A stretch of DNA of 64,000 bases from a bacterium (GCA_016125085.1 WGMM01000031.1:1-64000); one strand, 5' to 3'. Shown: positions 7,982-17,913, numbered from the stretch's first letter. Notes: generated by a model from the letters alone, not told the origin. Translations and numbers: made by a program.

Positions 7982-9619
7982 TCACGCCCCTGGCGACGCC
8001 CATGACTGTAACGCCCGCAAGCATCGCTTCATCTTCTTCACCGAGCCGAATGCCTTCTGCGCCGCCAGATCCCGGTCCGGCGAATCGGGCATGGCAGCCA
8101 GCCGCCGAAGGATTTCAGCTTCGTCAGCCGGGATCGCCGCGGGATTCGACCAGTCCCGGAATCGCATCATCCGGAGGCGGGTTTCGAGCGGGGCGGAGGC
8201 GTCGAGCCAGTCGAAACCAGACTCCGAGCCCGATTCGCTGGCCGATATCGATTGCCGGCCGACCTCGACCGGCACACTGTTCGACACCGGCTCGGGCGGA
8301 AGCCCGAAAGCAGCCCGGAATCCGTTCCGAAAATAGGCGTCATCTTTCTGGACAGCAGAGACTTGCGGCGATATCGAACGCACAGCGGCAGCCTGGTTCG
8401 AGTGCGATTCGAGGGCCTTCGACTGAACTTCCAGTCGTTCGCGATTTCTGGCCTCTTCCTGGTCGTCCCATTCACAGGATTGCGATTGCCATCCTGTATT
8501 TACGGGATATTCCGGCGCGATGGAGTAAGCGGCCGAAGGATACGGAGCAGATGCCGGCGATTCCCGTTCGAAGGTGTTCATGGCCTTCGCGCTGGCGGCT
8601 TTGAGACGGCGGGCCTCGCGCTCGGCGTCGCGCTGAAGGCGATAAGCCAGCCGCTTGCGGTCTTTCTTGAGCTGATCGAGCCGGCGTTCCAGCCGATCGC
8701 CTCGATTTCTCGCACTGGTCAAATACCGATGAAGCAGCCGGAACTCCTTTTCGAGCTTCGCGTCGCCCGCGCCGGTGCCCACGGCGGTTTCGGCCGCCCG
8801 GGCCAGCGCCGTTTCGTAATCCGCACGCAACTTCCTTGCCTGCAAGGACCAGCGGCTACATTCGCTTTTGGCTTTTTCAATCACTTCGGCGGCGGCGATG
8901 GCCGCATCCACGGGCACTTTGTCGACGAGCCGGCGGGCCCGGGCCAGGGCGAACGCCCGACCGTCGGGGGCTTTCGAGCGGTCGACCCAAAGCTCGATCG
9001 CGGCCAAGGGATCGGGCGCGATACGGACATAGCGGGCCATGAACCAGGCCGAAGCGGAACCTGCCCGATCGACCTGCCAGGCTGAACCGAGCGCGAGGCT
9101 GCAATCGCAGGCGGCCTGAAACGCAATACCGGTGATGCTGCCCGAGAGATCAGGTGCGAGATCGTCCGCGATATTGCCCCAGAGATTGCACAGCCAGTCG
9201 GCCCCGTGCCAGGTCAGGCCGATCAGAGGGGCATGGATCGACGGATTCTCGCGGGCTCTGGCCAGATCGGCGGCGAAGGTATCCAGAGCGGCCCGTTCGA
9301 AAAGCTCCCTGGCCCGGGCTTTTTCCTCAGTGATTTTCAGATGCAGAGCCCGTTCGAGTTCGAACTGCTGGGCACGGGCGATCGCAAGCTGCTCGACCGC
9401 CTCAGCCTCTTCCCTGGACCACGGGTCATGGGCTTTCAGGAGATCCTCGCGGATTGACCGGGACAGGGCGAGTGTCTCGGCCGAGAGGATTTTCGAAGCA
9501 CAGAAGCCGTGCTTGAGGGCATTGCCGGCGGGGCCAGGTTTTTCGGTTTCGTTCGTTTCCGAATCGGTCGAAGGAGAAATGCCGGGATTCGCTTCGGTTT
9601 GCCGGTCTCGCGCGCTCAT
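7982..9619 (-). CDS. uncharacterised protein with N-terminal NALKHG motif, between pfa and ole modules
   Basis: This 545-residue protein starts at the ATG at 9619. Its N-terminal part carries NALKHGFCASKIL followed by a helical segment (EQLAIARAQQFELERAL). This resembles a widespread, poorly characterised group of bacterial proteins with a GNALKHG-type signature, which I recall as common in planctomycetes and often near mobile DNA. The middle and C-terminal parts are mostly charged helix, including a coiled-coil-like Arg/Lys/Glu-rich stretch around residues 295-345, then a low-complexity tail. There is no signal peptide, membrane helix or catalytic motif. It shares the strand of the lipid genes but has ~160 bp before oleA and 328 bp after the preceding gene, so it may be an insertion rather than a pathway member. 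Confidence 0.75.
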   Translation of the reverse strand: MSARDRQTEANPGISPSTDSETNETEKPGPAGNALKHGFCASKILSAETLALSRSIREDLLKAHDPWSREEAEAVEQLAIARAQQFELERALHLKITEEKARARELFERAALDTFAADLARARENPSIHAPLIGLTWHGADWLCNLWGNIADDLAPDLSGSITGIAFQAACDCSLALGSAWQVDRAGSASAWFMARYVRIAPDPLAAIELWVDRSKAPDGRAFALARARRLVDKVPVDAAIAAAEVIEKAKSECSRWSLQARKLRADYETALARAAETAVGTGAGDAKLEKEFRLLHRYLTSARNRGDRLERRLDQLKKDRKRLAYRLQRDAEREARRLKAASAKAMNTFERESPASAPYPSAAYSIAPEYPVNTGWQSQSCEWDDQEEARNRERLEVQSKALESHSNQAAAVRSISPQVSAVQKDDAYFRNGFRAAFGLPPEPVSNSVPVEVGRQSISASESGSESGFDWLDASAPLETRLRMMRFRDWSNPAAIPADEAEILRRLAAMPDSPDRDLAAQKAFGSVKKMKRCLRALQSWASPGA

Positions 9620-9947
9620 GGTCGTCGGGTTCTCGATGGCGGGTTTCGTTTCCGGGATGCGATCGATCCCGTATCGAAACCTTCTATCTCCGAAAACTCG
9701 TCGATTCGATCGGCCCGTTCATGAGAATTTCGAAATGCGTTGGCTGTCCGAAGTCAAGACCGGTGCGATCGTCCGAGTCGAAGCGAATCCTGGCGATTCG
9801 TCATATCGGGATGGGGGCTTCATCAAAAAAACTCGGCGAGAGCATGCGCTCGACAGCGAAGCGATGAGGTTCGATGCCGGAAGAGACCATGGTTTCGAGT
9901 GCCTGGCAGGGCGAGAAGGACGCGACAGGTTGGCACGTCGGTAACGA
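9620..9947. other. 328-bp intergenic gap inside the pfa-ole locus
   Basis: The gap lies between two unknown genes on the same strand. Possible frames here give products without family features. I see no terminator hairpin with a T-tract and no repeat. It presumably carries the promoter of the NALKHG-type gene. Confidence 0.5.
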
Positions 9948-10781
9948 TCAATAAGGGGCTTCGATGGGAGTGAAGGACATGTCGTTGAAGTCGTGAAGTT
10001 CGGTGGCCGGGCCGAGGCCCTCTTTTCGGACTTTCGCCGCGAACAGCTTGCCTTCGGCGGACCAGACGAGTCGATCGCCGTCCAGATCGGCCCATTCCCA
10101 GTCCGGGCAGGCGATCGATTGACCCGGTTCGGGGCCGGCAAGTTCGTGTTCGTCCCAATAACAGCCTTTGCCGGGTGGCGATCCGATCTGGGCGTGGGCG
10201 ATTTTCCGCAGTTTCCAGCCCCGGCCGACCGGTTTTTCGAAAATGACGTGCTCTTCGAATCTTCGAACGCTCTGATGTTCGACCAGAGTCCAGCCCTCAC
10301 GAATCAGGCGTGGGTAATACACGCCCGGGCATTCGCCGCCGTAATTTTCCGCCGGCTTCGCTTTCGGGTCGTGGCGCACGGACGACGTGTCGCGGAGGAT
10401 TTTGTGCCCGGAGGCTTCGTTGAGCCAGTAGGTCTTTTTGTCGTGGAACAGGCCGCCGCCGTGCCAGCAATCGCCTTTCGGGAAGAAGGCGAGGGCCTTG
10501 AGCCAGGGAGCACGAGAGATGGCCGTCCAGGATCCGCCCGATTCGGAACGCCACTTGCCGTTCATGGCGAAATAGATGAGGTATTTGCCGTCGGGCGAGA
10601 GGTCGCTGCGGCGCTCGTAAATACGGCCCTTGAGCCATTGCCCGAGGCGAAATTCGTCGGTTTGTCGATCCCACAGAATGCTGGCGACGCAACGGGTCGG
10701 CCCGCGCCGCAGGACGAGGCCGATCGGGGCGTCGCGCGCAAGGAGCACGTGGATTCGGGCGGCGACTCGGGGCGATTCCAT
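9948..10781 (-). CDS. uncharacterised conserved-looking protein downstream of the Pfa synthase
   Basis: This is a 277-residue soluble protein. The ATG at 10781 has GGAG with a 9-nt spacer, better than the TTG at 10802. There is no signal peptide or membrane helix. It is rich in aromatic and charged residues and contains beta-propeller-like fragments (SPDGKYLIYFAMNGKW, DLDGDRLVWSAEGKLFAAKV), suggesting a WD40/TolB-like fold, but I cannot place it in a named family. It begins 67 bp after the pfaBC stop on the same strand, so it may be cotranscribed with the synthase. A structural or accessory role is possible; nothing shows catalysis. Confidence 0.75.
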   Translation of the reverse strand: MESPRVAARIHVLLARDAPIGLVLRRGPTRCVASILWDRQTDEFRLGQWLKGRIYERRSDLSPDGKYLIYFAMNGKWRSESGGSWTAISRAPWLKALAFFPKGDCWHGGGLFHDKKTYWLNEASGHKILRDTSSVRHDPKAKPAENYGGECPGVYYPRLIREGWTLVEHQSVRRFEEHVIFEKPVGRGWKLRKIAHAQIGSPPGKGCYWDEHELAGPEPGQSIACPDWEWADLDGDRLVWSAEGKLFAAKVRKEGLGPATELHDFNDMSFTPIEAPY

Positions 10782-10848
10782 GGACAGGATCTCCGAACGC
10801 AAGTATTCCTGATATCGCCGCCCGACAAAGCCGCAGTGGCGAAATGAA

Positions 10849-13800
10849 TCACTCCAGCCGGATCGCGAAACGCTTCATGCGGTAGATGTACCGGCCGTCG
10901 ACTTCCACGTGGCCGTCGGCGATGAGGGTCCTTGTCGCGTCATCGGCCGAGACGACGTTCATGACCGTCGTCATCAGCCGGTCGGTCGGAACCACCTGGC
11001 CGCGATATTCCCATTCATGGTCCGTGCCGGCCGGGATGCCCACCACGCGGAACTGGCCTGTGCTGCCCCAGCGGCGGACGGCTTCGGCCTTCATGAGCTG
11101 CACGAAGGCCTCAAGCCCCAGCGAACCAGGGACGACCGGGTCCTGATAGAAGTGAGCGTCGAAGAACCAGGCGCCGGGCTTCACAGGCGTTTCGCCCACC
11201 ATGTGGCCCAGGCCGTTCGGGCCGCCGTTTGGCATCCAGCGCACGATGCGGTCGATCATCCGCAGGGTCGCATCCGGCAGCGGTGCACCCGTGGGGAAAT
11301 CGCACGGCGGCAGGCTTTGGTATAGGACGGCCGGGTCGGGCCGCCAGGGCTCGAAGCCCCGGATGCCGATCTGGTTCTTGAGGGCTTCGCGGTCGAAGAA
11401 GCCGAAATAGGTGGTGCCGGAATAGACCGGGGCACCGGCTCGGTCGACCATGTCCATGCGGAAGTGCTGGATGATCATGCCGGCCGAGTGCGACAGGTTC
11501 GTGAGCTTCACGGTCGTCGTCAGCCGTTCGTGGCCGGCGGGCACAGATTTGTGCCATTTGCACGAACCGCCGAGGTTGCGATAGGCCAGGTCGTTCGAGC
11601 TGGTCAGGGCCGAGCCGACGTAGCTGGAAAGCCATCCGCAGACTTGCAGGGCGGCTTCCTGAAGCACGGTGAAAGGCATGCGGCCGGTGCGTTCCTGGGC
11701 GAAATACCAGTCGTCGGGATGGACGTCGTATTCGCCGATGGCCGTGCCGCCAGCTTTCATCACGAAAGGCTCGCCGGTGACTTCGGTCACCCGGTGCAGG
11801 AAGTTAAAAGGCGGGCGCGGCAGGCGGGCGAGCTTGCGGTCGGTGTCGAAAATGGCGTACTGGGCCCCGAAGCACTTCGAAGGTGCCCCTTCGGCGAATT
11901 CGAGGATCTGGCTGTGGGTGTACTTCGCCGGCCGTGCGTGGCCTTCAGCGGACTCGGTCGGGTAAAACCCGCCCGCGAAGGGCTGAGGCGTTTCGGCGCG
12001 GCGGTCGGCGGAAGGCAATGCGGCCGGAGCCTTGCCATTGAGGTTCGACAAGTTCCGCCAGAGCGATTCGACGGCTTCACGGGTGACGCCCGTATAGCGC
12101 AGGGACATATCGCGCATGTCGACGATCGGCTTGCCGTCGGCGTACATCAGAGCATCGGCGATGCAGTAAGGCTCAGGCCCATAGCCGAGTTCCTTGATTT
12201 CGATCTCGTAGGTGACCGTCTTCGTCGATTCGAGCACCTGGCCGCGGCAGCGCAGGCGACTCTGCACGCCCGGGATCGGCTCCAGGGCCACTTCGGGGCC
12301 GTTTTCGCAGATCCAGCCCATGCGCATCAGGTAAATCCGCAGCGTGTGCAGGCAGCATTCGTACATCAGCGTGCCGGGCATAACACGGTCGTCCACGAAG
12401 TGGCAGACCATGAACCAGGCTTCGGGCCGGATGTCGAACTCGCCGCGAATGATGCCCAGGCCGAACCGGCCGCCGGTGGGGTCGAGTTCGGTGACCCTGT
12501 CCACCAGATGCATGCGGCCAGAAGGAAGCGTGACCGGGTCGCGCAGCTCAAGGCCGGCGAAATCGGGCCCGAAGGCACCGGCCAGGTCGCCACGGCGAAG
12601 GGCGTCGATCTGGGCGACGGAGTACGATTCACGCTTCATTGGGGCCAGCGCGTGCCAGTCGGTCGGGAGCTTGCCGGGCCGGTGCTTGAGTTCGGCCGTC
12701 GTGCGGACGATCCCCTGCCCGGCGGCGAGGGTTTCCGGCGTGAAGAAGCCGGCGCAGCCGTCTCGCATGGACATCAGCGGCTTGCCGTTGACGGTCGCTT
12801 CGAACGCGAACCGGAAGAGGTGAGTTTTGTCCTGACGGAAGAAGTTGAGAATGCGGATATCGTAAACGATGACGTCGCCCGGCTGGGGCAGATGATCGTG
12901 AAAGGCCACGGTGGCGTCGAGCAGGCGGTAGACGGCCAGACCTTTGGTTTCGAGGTCGACGCCCAGATAGCCTGAGAGCATCAAGTCCGCCTGCCCCGAT
13001 TCGACGGCGATGCACACGGGCACGCGGTTGCAGTCGAGGTACCAGTCGTTGGGGAAAACGTCGTGCTCGGTGACGATCCGGCCGCTGGTCATCGAAAGGG
13101 GCTCGCCTTCGATGGCCGTGACGCGGTCCACGAGCATCAGCGGCACGTCCGGCAGGCGCACACGCGTGGGGTAAGAATCAGCGGCGGCGTACTTCTGCCC
13201 GAAGACCGGCGCGATGGGCCCGCGGCCGTATGTCAGGCACAGCTCACGCGAAAGGCTGCGGGGCGGATCGACGGGCACAGGCAGGGCGGCGTAGTCGATG
13301 ACGATGTCCGGATAGCCGCTCGTGGCCGGGGGCGCGGCATCGTACGAACCGGCGTGGAAGCCGTTATCGTAAACGTCGGCGAAGCCGCTGGCCACGGGCA
13401 GGGCGTCGTCGGATTCGACGAGAAAGCGATAATCTTCGAGGAATTCGGACCAGAGGTTCTGGAATTCGGTGTGGGCCTGCACCGTCGCCGCGTTCGAACG
13501 GATCAGGGAAGCCGCCAGGCCGGAGGAACGAGCGGCTGCGGCGGCATCTGCCGGACGGGGATCGGCGTGCGAATCGGACATGGTGACGGAACACTCCTCA
13601 GTTGCGGTGCCGGAGATGGATGCGACAGTGAATCTGGCGTTTGCGGTACGGACGATCGCCATGGCCCCTGCCGCTGATGCGACAGGTTCGGCCGCGAACG
13701 GCAAGGCGGGCGAAAGCTCGTGAACGGTTTCGGTTTCGAGTGCGGGTTCGGGCAACGGGCGAACGGAGACAGGCGGTTCGGCCGGAGTGGAAAGTGCCGC

Positions 13801-16800
13801 AATCGATGGCACGACCAGGGGCTCAGCGGGCGGAGCCTCCGGAATCGGGGTAGACGCTGGCTGGCTGCCGCCGATGGCCAGACCGATCCAGTCGATACGG
13901 CGGACACGGGGCGACTGAAGCTGCATGTCGGTCGGCCAGTCGATCGGCAGGCCGCCGACCTTGAGCGATACGACGGCCGACGGGCTTTCGGGCAGCCCGG
14001 TCCCGAAGACACGGGACCAGCCTTCCTGCGAATCGCCATACCCCAGAACGAACAGGTGCGACATGCCCTTGAGGAAGGCCTGCACGGGGTCGCCGACCGG
14101 GGGCGTGAGCATGATGGTTCGATGCGGCCGGTCGCTCAGGATGCGCTGGATCATCCGCGAACACGACCCGCCCGGGCCAATTTCGACGAAGATTTTCGCC
14201 CCCTCGTCGCTTGCCGTGCGGACGATTCCCTGAAAGTCGATCGTGTTGGACGAAAGCCCGGTGATGGCCTCCGCTGCCGATGCGGATGTCGGTCGATAAG
14301 CGGCGCCGAAGTGGGCGCTATAGATGCGCATGGGCCAGGGGTCATTCACCGGCAGCGTATGCAGGGCCAGGTAGTCATCACGTACCGATTCGGCCAGCGG
14401 GGAGTGCATGGTGGAAACGATGCCGACGGGCAACTTGCGGCAGCGCAGCTCGGCCAGAAGGCGGTCGACGGCACGCTCCTGGCCGCCGACGACGACTTCG
14501 TCCGGCGAGTTGACGATCAGGATCGATGCCCGTGACTCACTCGCCAGGGCTTCGCGGACGACATCCGCCGGCCTCGGCACGACAACCGTGACCCAGTCGA
14601 CTGTCTCATTGGCTGGCAGGTTCCAGTAGCGCCGTGCGGCGTTGCACGGGCCGGCGAGTTCGCTGCGGAAAAGCTGCGACTCGCGCATCCGCAGCCAGAG
14701 TTCGTCGCGGTTTCGCCATGTGCCGCTGGCCAGCAGGGCGACCGATTCACCGAGCGGGAGGCCAAGCAGGGCCCCTGGCTCGACGCCGACGGCCCGGACG
14801 AAGTCCGAAACGGCCACGCCAAGCACCGCCTGGCCGAAGATCAGCTCCATATGATCGCCGGCCTTTTCGGGCACGGGCCGATCCCAGAAAAGCCCGGGAA
14901 GGATGGAATCGCGAGGCCCGGACCACTTGGTGGCGACGGCATCGAACATGCCCGGCCAGCGGACGGAAAGCTCGCGTCCCATGCCCGCGAATGTATTGCC
15001 CATCCCCGGAAACACGAACGCCAGGTTCTCAGGCGAGCCGAATCCGGGTTCATAGACGAATTCGGACCGGTTCGGAATCCGGCCCGGCGGCCTGGCCGTG
15101 CCCAGGCGAACGGCCTCGCGGGCCTCGACCAGAATTCGGCCGCCATCGGCAAGGTCATACAGCCAGAGAGCGATCCGGCAAGGACCGATCGGCGAGGCCT
15201 CCGCCAGCCTTCGGCCCCGCCACTTCGCCGCGGCCACGGCGACGGAATCGCCGGCGGCCGTGTATGCGCTGAGCCGCTCGCCAAGTATCTCCAGCACGCG
15301 AATCAAGTCGCCGGGGGTCGCGGCATCAGCATGAAATACGCCGACCGGGTCATCCGGCGCCAGTGCCACCGCTCGATCCGCCGGCAGTGCGGCCGGCTCG
15401 ATCATGCGGAAGACTTTGTCCGAAACTCCGGACCCGGCCAGGACTTCCCGCGGCGTGTCCGGCCGGTCGGGAAACCAGAACCGCGAACGGTATTCAGGCG
15501 AAATCGGCCTGGAACCTCCGGCCATGAGCATGCGGGCAGGTTCGAGCTTCGTCCGCAGGGCAAGATAATTGCGGACGAACGAGACGAAGCCTTCCGACGC
15601 GCCGAAGACGAACTCGTCATCGCCCGAATTCGGCTGAAACGAACCAATGGAGCTGTCTCGGACCGGATTTGCTGGCTGAAGTTCGCACCGAACAGATTCG
15701 GAGGCAGCCGCAGCATCGGCCCGGCGCAGAATCAGGGCGAATGCCGTGTCGCACAGAATGACTCGTCCCGCGGTGACATCGGACTTGTTCTCACGTGCGG
15801 CCAGCCATTCGGCCCAGGCGTGGCGAATATCGGTCGTGAGGTCGACGGCACCGACGAGAGCTTCGTCCACATGGCCGTCGGCGATCCAGCCATAGGCCAC
15901 TTCCAGGGCCGTCAGACCGGCATGGGGGCCTTGCGAGATCGTGAAACTCGGGCCGCCCAGGCGGAACTCCCGGGCCAGCCGGCTCGCCGCGATCGAGGCC
16001 AGATTCCCCATCACCCGGTTCGCCGTCAGCGGCGGCCCGAAGGCGTCGCGGGCTTCGATCAAGTCGCCCGATTGCGAGGCGCTGGTGTGGAGAGGGTCCG
16101 TCAACGCCCAGCGAAGCTGGAAGTGGTTCGTCGCCTGATCGAGCGAAACGGCAAGGAGTACGGCCGTACGAGGGCGCGGCTGGGAGCCCGAGCCGAGCCA
16201 GCCGGCTTCGGCGGCGGCCTCGTGCGCGGCATTCAGGATCAGTGCCTGCTGCGGCAGAATCTCGGCGAGTTCCGAGGGCGGAATGCGGAACCGGCCGATC
16301 GGCACTTCGACCGAACTGACGGGCACGCAGACGGGCGATTCGGGCGTAGGGGCATGCTGGGCATCGCTGCCGGGCGGCGCCAGGCCATACCATGAGTCGG
16401 AAGCATCGCGCGCCGGCAGCCGGCCTTCGACCAGTGCCGCCGTCATGCACTCGAACCCCTGACCAGTGCCGACGCGGCCGCCGAAACCCGCGATCGCGAC
16501 GGACGTTTCAACTGCACGAGGCCGGGAATTCGCCTGGTCGTAAACGTGCCCGGGCAGGTATTCCTCGACGATCAGGTGGGCGTTGATCCCGCCGAACCCG
16601 AACCCGCTGAGGGCCGCGCGGCGGGGTGTCGAATCATCGCGCCGGGCCCATGGCTCACGTTCCTTCAAGACACGGAACGGCTTGCCAGCGAGTTCCATGC
16701 CCTTTCGCGGGCATTCGAAACTGGCCGTCGGCGGCAGCGTTTCGTGCTCGAACGCCAGGAGCAGCTTCGCCAGCCCCGCGGCGCCGGCGGAAGTCAGCCC

Positions 16801-17913
16801 GTGACCGATGTTCGATTTGACCGATCCGAGCACGCAGCCGCCAAGTGCACCCTTGCCGCCATCCCAGAGCTTCGAAAGGCTACGGAATTCCTCGGCGTCG
16901 CCGACGGGCGTGCCCGTGGCATGGCACTCCACGGCGTCGATTTGTCCTGGCGCGAGCCCGCTCTCTGCATAGGCGGCCGTCATGGCCCGCAATTGCCCTT
17001 CGGAACTGGGTGCGAGCAAGGCGCCTGAAATATCGTTCGAAAGGCCGACGGCACGCAGGACGCCGAGAATCCGGTCACCGTGATCGAGTGCGTCGCTCAG
17101 GCGTTTCAAGAGGAACAGGCCGCCGCCTTCGCCGACGACCAGACCATCGCCCCGCTCGTCGAAGGGCCGGGGAATGCCCGACTTACTGAGGGCATGAAGC
17201 TGGGCGAAGCCCATCTGCGTGTAAAGGCAATCGGGGCGGGAAAGGCCGCCGGCGAGCACGGCGTCGGCTTCATGCCGGCGCAGTTCGTCCATCGCCAGCC
17301 GAAGGGCGTAAATTGACGATGCACACGCGGCATCCAGCGTATAGGAACGTCCACCCAGGCCGAGCAGGACGGATACGAGCCGGGCGGGTAGAGAGACCGG
17401 GTCGCGATTCCACGGATTCTGGACGTGCAACGGCCGGGGTTCGCCGCGCCGGCGGGCCATTTCCCACGAAAACAGCTCCTGCGACCACTGAGCTGTGGCT
17501 TCGGTCGGCAGGGCGATATTGCCGAGGATGACGGAAACGCGGTCGCGGTCGATACGTTCCGTGCGGGCTGTCGTCCAGGCTGCGGCGGCCGAATGCACGG
17601 CCATGGCGAAGACGGGGTCGAGCGTGGCCGGGTCGATGGTCGTCGGCCAGGGTAAATTGCGGGCATCGGGCCGCCAGCGGCTCTCGACGAGACATGCGGA
17701 AAGGCCATAGACCTTGTCCGGCGAGATTCGGCCCTTTTCGTAAAGCCGCTGCGGATCGACCGGCCATCGGTCGGGCGGGATGGTCGCGGCCATCGTCCGG
17801 CCGCTGGCGATGATCTCCCAGAATGCCCTCGGGGTGTCGGCTCCAGGGAATACGAGCCCCATGCCGACGATGGCGATCGGTTCGTTCGATACTTGACCGT
17901 GCGTGCGATTCAT
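10849..17913 (-). CDS. pfaC: PUFA-type synthase subunit, PfaB/PfaC fusion (KS-CLF-AT-DH-DH)
   Basis: This megasynthase has 2354 residues. In order: an active-looking ketosynthase (~10-455) with the DAACASS cysteine near 196, HATGT and SNIGHG; a second, chain-length-factor-like KS (~540-860) in which the cysteine position is proline (P663 in SQGPHAG); an acyltransferase fold (~970-1290, VFPGMGNTFAGMG) whose usual GHSxGE is GLPLGE (P1053 replaces serine); a Pro/Ala-rich linker; then two FabA-like double hotdogs, each with a histidine-bearing half (CHFVDDRVMPG near 1838 and AHFYQDPVVPG near 2255). In marine Pfa systems the AT (PfaB) and KS-CLF-DH-DH (PfaC) are separate; a fusion is known from myxobacterial Pfa3 proteins, but here there is no terminal acylglycerol-phosphate acyltransferase. 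The ATG at 17913 follows the pfaA stop by 14 bp; a TTG at 17931 is an alternative. It acts with PfaA and PfaD in iterative chain building, dehydration and isomerisation. Confidence 0.92.
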   Translation of the reverse strand: MNRTHGQVSNEPIAIVGMGLVFPGADTPRAFWEIIASGRTMAATIPPDRWPVDPQRLYEKGRISPDKVYGLSACLVESRWRPDARNLPWPTTIDPATLDPVFAMAVHSAAAAWTTARTERIDRDRVSVILGNIALPTEATAQWSQELFSWEMARRRGEPRPLHVQNPWNRDPVSLPARLVSVLLGLGGRSYTLDAACASSIYALRLAMDELRRHEADAVLAGGLSRPDCLYTQMGFAQLHALSKSGIPRPFDERGDGLVVGEGGGLFLLKRLSDALDHGDRILGVLRAVGLSNDISGALLAPSSEGQLRAMTAAYAESGLAPGQIDAVECHATGTPVGDAEEFRSLSKLWDGGKGALGGCVLGSVKSNIGHGLTSAGAAGLAKLLLAFEHETLPPTASFECPRKGMELAGKPFRVLKEREPWARRDDSTPRRAALSGFGFGGINAHLIVEEYLPGHVYDQANSRPRAVETSVAIAGFGGRVGTGQGFECMTAALVEGRLPARDASDSWYGLAPPGSDAQHAPTPESPVCVPVSSVEVPIGRFRIPPSELAEILPQQALILNAAHEAAAEAGWLGSGSQPRPRTAVLLAVSLDQATNHFQLRWALTDPLHTSASQSGDLIEARDAFGPPLTANRVMGNLASIAASRLAREFRLGGPSFTISQGPHAGLTALEVAYGWIADGHVDEALVGAVDLTTDIRHAWAEWLAARENKSDVTAGRVILCDTAFALILRRADAAAASESVRCELQPANPVRDSSIGSFQPNSGDDEFVFGASEGFVSFVRNYLALRTKLEPARMLMAGGSRPISPEYRSRFWFPDRPDTPREVLAGSGVSDKVFRMIEPAALPADRAVALAPDDPVGVFHADAATPGDLIRVLEILGERLSAYTAAGDSVAVAAAKWRGRRLAEASPIGPCRIALWLYDLADGGRILVEAREAVRLGTARPPGRIPNRSEFVYEPGFGSPENLAFVFPGMGNTFAGMGRELSVRWPGMFDAVATKWSGPRDSILPGLFWDRPVPEKAGDHMELIFGQAVLGVAVSDFVRAVGVEPGALLGLPLGESVALLASGTWRNRDELWLRMRESQLFRSELAGPCNAARRYWNLPANETVDWVTVVVPRPADVVREALASESRASILIVNSPDEVVVGGQERAVDRLLAELRCRKLPVGIVSTMHSPLAESVRDDYLALHTLPVNDPWPMRIYSAHFGAAYRPTSASAAEAITGLSSNTIDFQGIVRTASDEGAKIFVEIGPGGSCSRMIQRILSDRPHRTIMLTPPVGDPVQAFLKGMSHLFVLGYGDSQEGWSRVFGTGLPESPSAVVSLKVGGLPIDWPTDMQLQSPRVRRIDWIGLAIGGSQPASTPIPEAPPAEPLVVPSIAALSTPAEPPVSVRPLPEPALETETVHELSPALPFAAEPVASAAGAMAIVRTANARFTVASISGTATEECSVTMSDSHADPRPADAAAAARSSGLAASLIRSNAATVQAHTEFQNLWSEFLEDYRFLVESDDALPVASGFADVYDNGFHAGSYDAAPPATSGYPDIVIDYAALPVPVDPPRSLSRELCLTYGRGPIAPVFGQKYAAADSYPTRVRLPDVPLMLVDRVTAIEGEPLSMTSGRIVTEHDVFPNDWYLDCNRVPVCIAVESGQADLMLSGYLGVDLETKGLAVYRLLDATVAFHDHLPQPGDVIVYDIRILNFFRQDKTHLFRFAFEATVNGKPLMSMRDGCAGFFTPETLAAGQGIVRTTAELKHRPGKLPTDWHALAPMKRESYSVAQIDALRRGDLAGAFGPDFAGLELRDPVTLPSGRMHLVDRVTELDPTGGRFGLGIIRGEFDIRPEAWFMVCHFVDDRVMPGTLMYECCLHTLRIYLMRMGWICENGPEVALEPIPGVQSRLRCRGQVLESTKTVTYEIEIKELGYGPEPYCIADALMYADGKPIVDMRDMSLRYTGVTREAVESLWRNLSNLNGKAPAALPSADRRAETPQPFAGGFYPTESAEGHARPAKYTHSQILEFAEGAPSKCFGAQYAIFDTDRKLARLPRPPFNFLHRVTEVTGEPFVMKAGGTAIGEYDVHPDDWYFAQERTGRMPFTVLQEAALQVCGWLSSYVGSALTSSNDLAYRNLGGSCKWHKSVPAGHERLTTTVKLTNLSHSAGMIIQHFRMDMVDRAGAPVYSGTTYFGFFDREALKNQIGIRGFEPWRPDPAVLYQSLPPCDFPTGAPLPDATLRMIDRIVRWMPNGGPNGLGHMVGETPVKPGAWFFDAHFYQDPVVPGSLGLEAFVQLMKAEAVRRWGSTGQFRVVGIPAGTDHEWEYRGQVVPTDRLMTTVMNVVSADDATRTLIADGHVEVDGRYIYRMKRFAIRLE

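Noticed and set aside
11464..12975. A 503-codon plus-strand open frame
   Set aside because: It is antisense to the dehydratase domains of pfaBC.
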